A stretch of DNA of 17,307 bases from JBDSYA01 sp039925865 (GTDB lineage Bacteria; Bacteroidota; Ignavibacteria; Tepidaquicellales; Tepidaquicellaceae), in NCBI GenBank assembly GCA_039925865.1, contig JBDSYA010000194.1, positions 1 through 17,307 on the forward strand. The letters are read 5' to 3'. Positions 1-7,014 of the stretch are shown here, one piece after another (position 1 is the stretch's first letter; each line of letters opens with the position of its first letter). The notes under the pieces were generated by a model. That model was not told the origin of the DNA. It saw only the letters and a list, made by a program, of their open reading frames with translations, and made no database searches. A program made the translations under genes and the position numbers.

Positions 1-26
1 TTAATAGTTATATCTATATATATAAA

Positions 27-1400
27 ATGAAAAATTTATTTCTGATACTCTCATTGCTCTTAATACTGTCTAACAATGCATTCTCACAATTACCAAATCA
101 GGGTACATATCTGCTTAAAAATCTTGACATTGCCGGCCGCTACTATTCGGCATGCTGGGGCTATACTGCAACAAATGGCAGAGAGTATGCTATTCTTGGA
201 TACAGCGGTGGTACCGCTTTTATTGATATTACTGATTCTGCAAACATAAGAGAAGTTGATGTCATATCAGGCATCAGTAGCAGTTGGCGTGAAATGAAAG
301 TCTATGATCATTACGCTTATATAGTTTCAGAAGCTTTTAACAGCAGACTTCAAATTGTTGATCTTCAATATCTTCCGGATTCAGTAAGTCTTGTAAAGGT
401 CTGGAGTTATCCCGGTTGGTCAAATACACATTCTATCTCACAGTCAGGTCCTTATCTTTATCTCAACGGAGGTAATGCCACAGCAAATGGCGGCATAACC
501 ATACTAGATATTACCGATCCGGTTAATCCTGTTAAAAAAGGTCAGTGGACTACACAATATGTTCATGACTGCAGAGTACTTGATGATACGATTTATGCTG
601 CAAATATAAATGTCGGAAGAATTACAGTTATCAATGCGACAAACAAAAATAGTCTGCAGCAGATCGCTACCTGGAATAATTTACCAAATCCTGATCCTCA
701 CAATTGTGCGATCACAAAAGACAGGAATTATATACTTGTCACTGATGAAAACAACGCACCGGGAAAATTAAAAATATGGAATATTCAGGATCTCACAAAT
801 ATTACATTTGTAACAAGCTGGCAGCCAACGGGTATCACTACCACGATAGTTCACAATGTGGAAATTTACGGTGACTATGCCATTATTGCGCACTATACTT
901 CAGGCATCAGGATAGTCAACATTTCAAATCCTGCTTCTCCGATGGAAGCCGGGTGGTATGACACCAGGCCTTTAGATAATTCAAATGATTACGAGGGATG
1001 CTGGGGCGTTTTTAAATTTCCTTCGGGAAAGATCATTGGTTCAGATATTGATAACGGACTGTTTGTGATCAAGACAACTTTTCCTTTGACAGACATTAAT
1101 AATACAACTGAAATTCCAGACAGTTATTCACTTAACCAAAATTATCCAAATCCTTATAATCCAACTACGAATATAAAATTTTCTCTGAAAGATAATTCAA
1201 ATGTAAGTTTGAAAATTTTTGATATACAGGGAAAGGAAGTTGCAGAAATATTAAATGACAGAAGAGACGGCGGAAATTATGAAGTTGAATTTAATGCTGA
1301 CAATTTCAATCTCAGCAGCGGAACATATTTTTACACTTTGAATGTAGAGAGCGGAAAGCAAAGCTTTGCCGAAACAAAAAAAATGATTTTAATAAAATAG
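27..1400 (+). CDS. Choice-of-anchor B family secreted protein with T9SS type A sorting domain (copy 1)
   Basis: The 457-residue protein starts with a signal peptide (Lys-3, hydrophobic core to about residue 16, likely cleavage after AFS). Residues about 25-350 carry the choice-of-anchor B pattern: WGYTATNGREYAILG, GTAFIDITDSANIREVD, SSWREMKVYDHYAYIV, LQIVDLQYLPDS and several INISNP/LDITDP strands of LVIVD type, which suggest a beta-propeller. Residues about 363-457 are a T9SS type A domain (NYPNPYNPTTNIKFSL, then a terminal KKMILIK). By family knowledge it would be exported by Sec, carried across the outer membrane by T9SS, and anchored or released at the surface. Its ligand or substrate is not evident. 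It is followed 206 bp later by a close paralogue on the same strand. The ATG lies just after an AT-rich run with no Shine-Dalgarno site. The export call is firm; the biological role is unknown. Confidence 0.9.
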   Translation: MKNLFLILSLLLILSNNAFSQLPNQGTYLLKNLDIAGRYYSACWGYTATNGREYAILGYSGGTAFIDITDSANIREVDVISGISSSWREMKVYDHYAYIVSEAFNSRLQIVDLQYLPDSVSLVKVWSYPGWSNTHSISQSGPYLYLNGGNATANGGITILDITDPVNPVKKGQWTTQYVHDCRVLDDTIYAANINVGRITVINATNKNSLQQIATWNNLPNPDPHNCAITKDRNYILVTDENNAPGKLKIWNIQDLTNITFVTSWQPTGITTTIVHNVEIYGDYAIIAHYTSGIRIVNISNPASPMEAGWYDTRPLDNSNDYEGCWGVFKFPSGKIIGSDIDNGLFVIKTTFPLTDINNTTEIPDSYSLNQNYPNPYNPTTNIKFSLKDNSNVSLKIFDIQGKEVAEILNDRRDGGNYEVEFNADNFNLSSGTYFYTLNVESGKQSFAETKKMILIK

Positions 1401-1417
1401 GATTTGTGATCATTGGA

Positions 1418-1456
1418 ATTGTTGTATAAAGGTGTTGTTGGATTGTTGTATAAAGG
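1418..1456. repeat. Two 15-bp direct repeats between the paralogous genes
   Basis: ATTGTTGTATAAAGG occurs at 1418-1432 and again at 1442-1456, giving a 24-bp period, starting 18 bp after the stop codon of the first gene. It could be a binding site, a decayed tandem repeat or part of the leader of the next gene. I see no hairpin or clear promoter with it. Confidence 0.6.
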
Positions 1457-1606
1457 AATTTTAAATTTATCTGTTTATTTAATATTGTAATAAAGGGAAA
1501 ATTGTATTGCATTTATTTAAATGATCCTGTAAATCTAATAATCTGACAAATCCAAGTCAGAAACTAAAAATAATTTTTAATTAACTATAATTCTAAAAGC
1601 CCAAAA

Positions 1607-2989
1607 ATGAAAAAGATCTTCTTAATAATTTTTACATTAATAATCACCATCACTTTTCAGAATTCATATTCACAGCTTGCAAATCAGAATATGTATCTTT
1701 TAAGAAATCTGAACGAGCATTTTACTTCAACTTTATATTCTGCAGTATGGGGTTACAAAGCTCCAAACGGAAGAGAATATGCTTTGCTTGGATGTCCTAC
1801 AGGAACTGCTTTCATAGATGTTACGGATTCAGCCAATATTCGTGAAGTGGATTTTCTTACAGGATTGACATCTTCGTGGAGAGAAATGAAAACGTATTCT
1901 CATTATGCTTATATAGTTTCAGAAGCTACAAACAGCAGGCTTCAGATCGTTGACCTTCAATATCTTCCTGACTCCGTGAGTCTTGTGAAAACCTGGAACT
2001 ACCCGACTTACGATCATACGCATTCAATTTCTCAGTCAGGACCTTATCTTTATCTTAACGGAGGAAATGCTACATCAAACGGAGGAATAAGCGTCCTTGA
2101 TATTACTGATCCGATAAACCCTGTTAAGAAGGGACAATGGATTACTTTATATGTTCATGACTGCAGGGTAGTCGATGATACTATATATGCAGCCAATATT
2201 TTCAACGATAAAGTTTCAATAATCAATGCCGTGAATAAAGATTCATTGAAAACCATTACCACGTTTACAAATTTACCGGGCGGAGGACCTCATAATACGG
2301 CTCTTTCACAAAACGGTAAAAGATTATTTGTAACTGATGAGATAGGAACAGCTCCATACCGATTGAAAGTCTGGAATATTGAAAATAAAACCAGCGTTGC
2401 TTATGTAACAAGCTGGCAGCCGACAGGCATAACAACTTCAATTATTCACAACATTGAAACATACGGCAACTTTGGAATTATTGCACACTATACCGCGGGA
2501 GTCAGAATCATCAATATTTCAAATCCTGATAATCCGACAGAAGTAGCATGGTACGATACATATCCATCAAACAACGGTGAAAGTTATGACGGGTGTTGGG
2601 GAGTTTATTTGTTTCCCTCAGGAAAGATTATTGCATCAGACAGGCAGACCGGATTATATGTTCTTAAAACAAATTTTCCATTGACGGGAGTTAATAATAT
2701 TGTTACCAACAGCATTCCTGAAAATTTTTCTCTTTCACAAAATTATCCAAATCCATTTAATCCTTCAACTAAAATAATGTTCTCGTTGCCAAAAAATTCA
2801 AACATCAGTCTGAAGATCTATAATACCGGCGGTAAAGAAGTTGCTAATGTGATCGACGACAGAAGAGATGCAGGAAATTATGAAATAACTTTTGACGCTG
2901 CTGATTATGGCCTCTCCAGCGGAACTTACTTTTACAAACTGAATTCAGATAATTTTTCTGAAACTAAAAAGATGTTATTGGTGAAGTAA
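1607..2989 (+). CDS. Choice-of-anchor B family secreted protein with T9SS type A sorting domain (copy 2)
   Basis: This 460-residue paralogue of the gene at 27-1400 has the same architecture. It has a signal peptide (MKKIFLIIF, likely cleavage after the SYS before QLANQ) and choice-of-anchor B/LVIVD repeats over residues about 25-360, with the motifs GREYALLG, GTAFIDVTDSANIREVD, AYIVSEATNSRLQIVDL, HDCRVVDDTIYAANI and SWQPTGITTSIIHNIE. A T9SS type A domain fills residues about 370-460 (LSQNYPNPFNPSTKI, end KKMLLVK). Long protein stretches match copy 1 while codons differ at many third positions, so the duplication is not recent or selection maintains the protein. The sorting domain is closer to the consensus than that of copy 1 (NPFNPST against NPYNPTT). 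An 8-bp tandem array and a hairpin follow the stop codon. The A-rich start context lacks a Shine-Dalgarno site. Confidence 0.9.
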   Translation: MKKIFLIIFTLIITITFQNSYSQLANQNMYLLRNLNEHFTSTLYSAVWGYKAPNGREYALLGCPTGTAFIDVTDSANIREVDFLTGLTSSWREMKTYSHYAYIVSEATNSRLQIVDLQYLPDSVSLVKTWNYPTYDHTHSISQSGPYLYLNGGNATSNGGISVLDITDPINPVKKGQWITLYVHDCRVVDDTIYAANIFNDKVSIINAVNKDSLKTITTFTNLPGGGPHNTALSQNGKRLFVTDEIGTAPYRLKVWNIENKTSVAYVTSWQPTGITTSIIHNIETYGNFGIIAHYTAGVRIINISNPDNPTEVAWYDTYPSNNGESYDGCWGVYLFPSGKIIASDRQTGLYVLKTNFPLTGVNNIVTNSIPENFSLSQNYPNPFNPSTKIMFSLPKNSNISLKIYNTGGKEVANVIDDRRDAGNYEITFDAADYGLSSGTYFYKLNSDNFSETKKMLLVK

Positions 2990-2991
2990 GT

Positions 2992-3039
2992 TTAAATAGT
3001 TTAATAGTTAAATAGTTGATCAGTTAAATAGTTAAAAAT
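2992..3039. repeat. 8-bp tandem array after the stop codon (TTAAATAG-type units)
   Basis: Six consecutive 8-mers run from three bases past the stop codon: TTAAATAG, TTTAATAG, TTAAATAG, TTGATCAG, TTAAATAG and TTAAAAAT. The same kind of array sits at the end of the gene at 3581-4927. The units are rich in TAG and TGA triplets. Confidence 0.75.
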
Positions 3040-3091
3040 TTGAATATATAATTTAAATTACTCGTTATAATTATATAATTCAATAATTCAC

Positions 3092-3130
3092 ACAAAGATC
3101 CATTCCGGGAATAGCGGGATGGATCTTTGT
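3092..3130 (+). terminator. Hairpin, probable terminator of copy 2
   Basis: The arm ACAAAGATCCATTCC (3092-3106) pairs with GGGATGGATCTTTGT (3116-3130) over 15 bp with one G-U pair, around a 9-nt loop. Only a weak T-rich tail (TTTGTTATGT) follows. It lies about 100 bp past the stop codon. A nearly identical hairpin follows the next gene at 5003-5039, which supports a shared terminator or 3'-end role. Confidence 0.7.
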
Positions 3131-3580
3131 TATGTAAAGAATCAGTTTCCAAAATTTTTCGATCTAAAAAACTTAGTGGGAAAATTTCAAATCCTGATTT
3201 TTTTGATTTTGTCAGTATTATGTTAGAATTTTGTTAGAATAGATATTATATTAATATAAAGCCTTCAATTATATATTTGATAGTTATCCCCAGATTTTTA
3301 ACTTACGAATATTCATAAATTTATAAAATTTTTTAAAGAAGATTCCTCTTAATTAATTGCAAATTAGACACTCTTTTTAAAATTCAAACAAAAAGCAGTA
3401 ATATTAATTTAGTTGATTTTTAAAATAGAAAAGGAGGTGTGGTAATATAGATATCAAAGTATTTATGATTATTTTTGCATAAAATCAGGAAGACCTGTGA
3501 AAATAGTTTTAAATATTAAAGTTATTTGTAAAGAGGTCTTACTTCGCAAAATTTTTTTAAAAAATTTAACCAAACTGATC
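3131..3580. other. Gene-free leader region upstream of the propeller/Fn3 gene
   Basis: No convincing coding frame is seen in these 450 bp. The region is strongly AT-rich. It holds a 9-bp direct repeat TGTTAGAAT at 3221-3229 and 3232-3240 (11 bp apart, about one helical turn). It also holds a strong Shine-Dalgarno-like AAGGAGGTG near 3431 with no proper gene behind it, and a Bacteroidota-like -7 element at 3470-3477. It is probably the promoter and 5' leader of the gene starting at 3581. Confidence 0.5.
3470..3477 (+). promoter_or_regulatory. Possible Bacteroidota-type -7 promoter element
   Basis: TATTTTTG fits the TAnnTTTG consensus of Bacteroidota primary sigma-factor promoters and lies about 104 bp before the preferred ATG at 3581. 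I see no good TTG -33 element at the expected spacing, and such matches are common by chance in AT-rich DNA. Confidence 0.25.
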
Positions 3581-4927
3581 ATGAAAAAAATTTATTCAGA
3601 TTCTAGATTTCTATTTATTGCCCTCTTAATTGTTCTTGTTACTTTTGGTTTCATGCCAAAACAAATTAATGCCGATGTTGTAGGTACTAATTCTCAGAGT
3701 CCTGTTATAGAAGTTTATGCAGATCTTACCTGGACTGTACTCTCTTCGCAAACGTTAACATTGCCGGGTTTTACAGTAGCAGGCGCGACTTCAGTTACCT
3801 GGAATTCGGATAATGTTTTGTTTTATGCAATTGTAAGAACGACACTTCCTACGGATCGCAGATTAGTTACGGTTGACCCCGCAACAGGAGTTTGTACGGA
3901 TATTGGAAGTCTTGGTGATGCTTTTTCCTCGCTCACTTACTCTTCCACAACCGGAATTCTCTATGGAATGACCGGATCGGGTGCAACCAATCCTGAAAGA
4001 CTTTACAATGTAAGCATTTTAACCGGAATTCCTACATTACTTGCGGGACCATTTCCTTTGGGTGCAGATGGCGAGGTTATAGCTTATAATTATGATGATG
4101 GTTTTATTTACCACTGGTCTGGAAATTCCTTCGCAAATATGGAAAAGATCAATGCTACCACCTTTGCAGCAACACCGGTTGCACAATCAGGAGTTACTCA
4201 CGGTGAAATCTTTGGCGCTGTTTATCAAGGATCCGGAAACTTCCTCGCAACAGATATTTCAAACAGGGCTCTGATTATTACCTCAGCCGGCGTGGTGTCA
4301 ATTCAACAGACAGGATTAATCTTTGAACCAAGGGGTTTAGGTTATGTAGATCCGCTGTTACCTGTGGAATTAACTTCTTTTGTTTCATCGGTAAGAAATA
4401 ATGAAGTTACATTAAACTGGACAACTGCATCAGAAACAAATAACTCGGGCTTTGAAATTGAAAGATCGAAGTTAAACGAGTCATGGTCAAAGGTAGCAAC
4501 TGTCACAGGAAACGGAACAACAATTTTACCAAACAGTTATTCCTTTGTTGACAGAAATTTGAATTCGGGCAATTATAATTACAGGCTGAAACAAATTGAT
4601 TTCAACGGTAACTTCGAATACTTCAATTTGAGTAATGAAGTTGTGATCGGTGTTCCATCGAAGTTTGAACTTTCACAAAATTATCCGAATCCATTTAATC
4701 CTTCGACAATAATAAAATTCAATCTACCCGCAAATGCAAATGTTAGTCTGAACATCTATGATGCAGGCGGCAGGGAAGTTGCCCGAGTGGTAAATGACAG
4801 AAGAGAAGCAGGTTATTATGAGGTTACTTTCGACGCAGCACAATACGGATTATCAAGCGGCATGTATTTTTATACACTTAAGTCTGATAATTTCATTGAA
4901 ACAATGAGAATGATGCTTGTTAAATAG
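3581..4927 (+). CDS. Secreted propeller-like protein with Fn3-like domain and T9SS type A sorting domain
   Basis: I prefer the ATG at 3581 (448 residues). The frame is open back to an ATG at 3497, but only 3581 puts the Lys-rich start and hydrophobic segment (FLFIALLIVLVTFGF) where a signal peptide should be. Residues about 30-255 look like a beta-propeller of the 'LVTVDPATG / LYNVSILTG' kind, without a named family that I recognise. Residues about 260-357 are the Fn3-like linker common in these bacteria (LPVELTSF, VTLNWTTASETNNSGFEIER). Residues about 358-448 are a T9SS type A domain (LSQNYPNPFNPSTII, end MMLVK), very like that of the previous gene. It is probably a cell-surface or released protein with unknown ligand. 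Its stop codon lies inside the first unit of an 8-bp tandem array, and a hairpin terminator follows. Confidence 0.85.
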   Translation: MKKIYSDSRFLFIALLIVLVTFGFMPKQINADVVGTNSQSPVIEVYADLTWTVLSSQTLTLPGFTVAGATSVTWNSDNVLFYAIVRTTLPTDRRLVTVDPATGVCTDIGSLGDAFSSLTYSSTTGILYGMTGSGATNPERLYNVSILTGIPTLLAGPFPLGADGEVIAYNYDDGFIYHWSGNSFANMEKINATTFAATPVAQSGVTHGEIFGAVYQGSGNFLATDISNRALIITSAGVVSIQQTGLIFEPRGLGYVDPLLPVELTSFVSSVRNNEVTLNWTTASETNNSGFEIERSKLNESWSKVATVTGNGTTILPNSYSFVDRNLNSGNYNYRLKQIDFNGNFEYFNLSNEVVIGVPSKFELSQNYPNPFNPSTIIKFNLPANANVSLNIYDAGGREVARVVNDRREAGYYEVTFDAAQYGLSSGMYFYTLKSDNFIETMRMMLVK

Positions 4928-4987
4928 TTAAATAGTTGATTAGTTGATTAGTTGATTAGTTGAGTTGATTAGTTGATTAGTTGATTG
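4920..4987. repeat. 8-bp tandem array overlapping the stop codon (TTGATTAG units)
   Basis: Two TTAAATAG units (4920-4935) are followed by three TTGATTAG units (4936-4959), a 5-bp partial unit TTGAG, then two more TTGATTAG units and a fading copy. The TAG stop codon of the gene (4925-4927) is the end of the first unit. Each TTGATTAG unit contains both TGA and TAG. Confidence 0.85.
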
Positions 4988-5002
4988 TCATAAAGTTCTA
5001 AT

Positions 5003-5041
5003 AAAAGATCCATTCTGATAAAACCGGGATGGATCTTTTTT
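5003..5041 (+). terminator. Intrinsic terminator of the propeller/Fn3 gene
   Basis: AAAAGATCCATTCTG (5003-5017) pairs with CGGGATGGATCTTTT (5025-5039) over 15 bp with two G-U pairs and a 7-nt loop. A six-T run ends at 5041. The stem shares the AAAGATCCAT/ATGGATCTTT core with the hairpin at 3092-3130. Confidence 0.8.
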
Positions 5042-5231
5042 ATAAATTAAATTATAGATCATGATTAAAATTTTTCTGAAGAATAAAAAACATTTTGCAC
5101 AACACTGTATTCCAATCCAAAGAACTTAAAATTAAGTATATTATTTGATCGTTCAGAAAACTAATTTCATTATACATCAACAAATTCAATTTTGAAATTG
5201 AATTTTGTTTTATATAAAAGCATAAGTGAAA
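5042..5231. other. Intergenic region before the arylsulfotransferase-like gene
   Basis: AT-rich DNA with no coding frame. The only structure I see is the palindrome at 5182-5205. The promoter of the gene at 5232 should lie here, but I cannot place it. Confidence 0.5.
5182..5205. promoter_or_regulatory. 24-bp near-perfect palindrome upstream of the arylsulfotransferase-like gene
   Basis: AAATTCAATTT (5182-5192), a 2-bp centre TG, then AAATTGAATTT (5195-5205), a perfect 11-bp inverted repeat. It ends 26 bp before the preferred ATG at 5232, where a dimeric regulator or the 5' end of the mRNA could sit. The AT-only character makes a strong RNA hairpin less likely than a protein site, and chance is possible. 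Confidence 0.4.
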
Positions 5232-6890
5232 ATGAAAACTCTTTTTACAATAAGTTTATTATTTATTTCAATAAATATTCAGAGTCAAATTCCGGATATT
5301 ACAGTAATACAATCTAACAATCCATCGCCCGGGAAAATGTTTATGGGGAATGTAAGATTCGACATGCAGCCCGATCCCAACTATCTTCTTATAGTTAATA
5401 ATGACGGTTCAGTTTACTGGTCGAGACAAATGAGTACAAGTACTTACGATTTCAAAATTCAGCCAAACGGTTTATTATCTTATTTTCCGGCAGAGTTCAG
5501 AGGCAATCTTAATTTGCCCAGGGCATTTTATACATTAGACAGCGGGTATAATATTGTTGATACTTTCAAAGCTTTCAGCCCGCCTAATGATACTTTCTGG
5601 ACAGACAATCATGAATGTAAAATACTTTCAAACGGGCATGCATTGATTTTAGCGTTTGAATACCGATGGATAGATATGAGCGTCATTGTACCGGGCGGTA
5701 ATCCTAATGCAAGAGTTGAAGGTTATATTATTCAGGAGGTCGATAAAAATAATAATCTTTTTTTTCAGTGGAAAAGTCTGGATTATTTTCTCATCACTGA
5801 TGCAGTTCATGAAAACTTAACCGCAGCTCAGATAAACCCTGTCCATACAAACGCAATGGAAATTGATTACGATGGCAACATATTAATTTCTTCAAGGTGC
5901 TTAAGTGAGATCACAAAAATAAACCGGTTCACAGGAGCCATCATCTGGAGATTAGGCGGCGAAAAAAATCAATATACTTTTACAAATGATTCTGGATTCA
6001 GTTATCAGCATGATATAAGAAGATTACCAAATGGAAATATTACGCTTTTTGACAATGGAAACTTTAAGAGTCCTCAGGAATCAAGAGCTGTTGAATATCA
6101 GCTTGATGAAGTTAATAAGATCTGCACAAGAGTATGGGAATACCGTCACAATCCTCCGATATATGCTTTAGCTATGGGCTCGGTTCAAAGACTTTCAAAT
6201 GGCAATTCTTTGATTTCATGGGGCTCGGTGATACCGACGCTCACAGAAGTTACACCTTCAGGACAAACGGCATTAGAGCTGGCTTTCCCTCCAAGTGTTT
6301 ATACCTATCGGACATTCAAAGGAGACTGGCCTGTGCCCCCAACTTCTCTGATTACACTTGACCTCACAGCAATACCGCAGGGTTTTTACAATCCTGCTTT
6401 GAATAAAATGAGAGGTGATACAGTGAGTATTTATTTAAGAAATGCTGCATCTCCTTATAATTTAATTGACTCGTCAGAAAATTATTTAGACTCCAATGGA
6501 AATGGCACATTCTCCTTTACTGCAGTAAATGGAGCCGGATATTATTTAGTAGTTAAGCACAGAAATTCAATAGAGACCTGGAGCGGTTCGGCAGTTAGTT
6601 TTATTTCAAATCAACTGATATATAATTTTACAACATCATCTGCTAAGTCATTTGGAAATAATTCAGTACAGGTAGATAATTCGCCCGTTAGATATGCTCT
6701 ATTCGGAGGTGATGTAAATCAGGATAGTTTTATTGACGGGGCTGATTTAAGCGCTGTTGATAATGATGCTTTCAGTTTGGTATTTGGTTATGTGAGCACA
6801 GATGTAAATGGAGATAATTTTGTCGATGCTTCGGATCTGAGTATAGTCGATAATAATGCATTTAATTTAGTGTCTGTAGTAAGACCATAA
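5232..6890 (+). CDS. Secreted arylsulfotransferase (ASST)-like protein with C-terminal dockerin-type module
   Basis: I place the start at ATG 5232 (552 residues). An in-frame GTG two codons earlier is possible but adds nothing. A signal peptide (MKTLFTISLLFISINIQSQ) is followed by an ASST-like propeller over residues about 22-370: LLIVNNDGSVYWSRQ, DNHECKILSNGHALI (His127), PVHTNAMEIDYDGNILIS (His205), ITKINRFTGAIIWRLGG and YQHDIRRLPNGNITLFDNG (His260). Known ASST enzymes move sulfate between phenolic compounds through a catalytic His. Many members of this wider family have no tested activity, so the reaction is inferred. Residues about 373-552 are a module shared with two other genes here: beta-rich GFYNP and KHRNSIETWS parts, two EF-hand/dockerin loops (DVNQDSFIDGAD, DVNGDNFVDASD) and the tail SVVRP. 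In the first loop the usual Gly after NQD is Ser. Confidence 0.85.
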   Translation: MKTLFTISLLFISINIQSQIPDITVIQSNNPSPGKMFMGNVRFDMQPDPNYLLIVNNDGSVYWSRQMSTSTYDFKIQPNGLLSYFPAEFRGNLNLPRAFYTLDSGYNIVDTFKAFSPPNDTFWTDNHECKILSNGHALILAFEYRWIDMSVIVPGGNPNARVEGYIIQEVDKNNNLFFQWKSLDYFLITDAVHENLTAAQINPVHTNAMEIDYDGNILISSRCLSEITKINRFTGAIIWRLGGEKNQYTFTNDSGFSYQHDIRRLPNGNITLFDNGNFKSPQESRAVEYQLDEVNKICTRVWEYRHNPPIYALAMGSVQRLSNGNSLISWGSVIPTLTEVTPSGQTALELAFPPSVYTYRTFKGDWPVPPTSLITLDLTAIPQGFYNPALNKMRGDTVSIYLRNAASPYNLIDSSENYLDSNGNGTFSFTAVNGAGYYLVVKHRNSIETWSGSAVSFISNQLIYNFTTSSAKSFGNNSVQVDNSPVRYALFGGDVNQDSFIDGADLSAVDNDAFSLVFGYVSTDVNGDNFVDASDLSIVDNNAFNLVSVVRP

Positions 6891-6934
6891 ATGGTAAATT
6901 CAACTTTTACTCAAAACGTTTATATAAATTACTC

Positions 6935-6956
6935 ATTCGCTCCGGTGATTCGCTCC
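6935..6956. repeat. Short direct repeat between convergent genes
   Basis: ATTCGCTCC occurs at 6935-6943 and 6948-6956 with a 13-bp period, and is richer in GC than its surroundings. It lies between the 3' ends of two converging genes. I see no hairpin here and assign no function. Confidence 0.5.
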
Positions 6957-7014
6957 TGAATAATGTTATTTTATAATGATGGCAAAGTTGTTTGCTTTTA
7001 AAATTAATATTCAA

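Noticed and set aside
1..26. Possible promoter in the AT-rich first bases
   Set aside because: Too little upstream sequence is present and no -33/-7 pair can be read.
3497..3580. Start of the propeller/Fn3 gene at ATG 3497
   Set aside because: It would put 28 extra residues, several of them basic, before an otherwise standard signal peptide that starts at ATG 3581.
2992..4987. CRISPR array suggested by the repeats
   Set aside because: The units are 8 bp and head to tail without spacers, and no cas gene is present.
6134..6361. 75-residue open frame inside the arylsulfotransferase-like gene
   Set aside because: It lies wholly inside a well-supported gene in another frame and resembles no protein I know.
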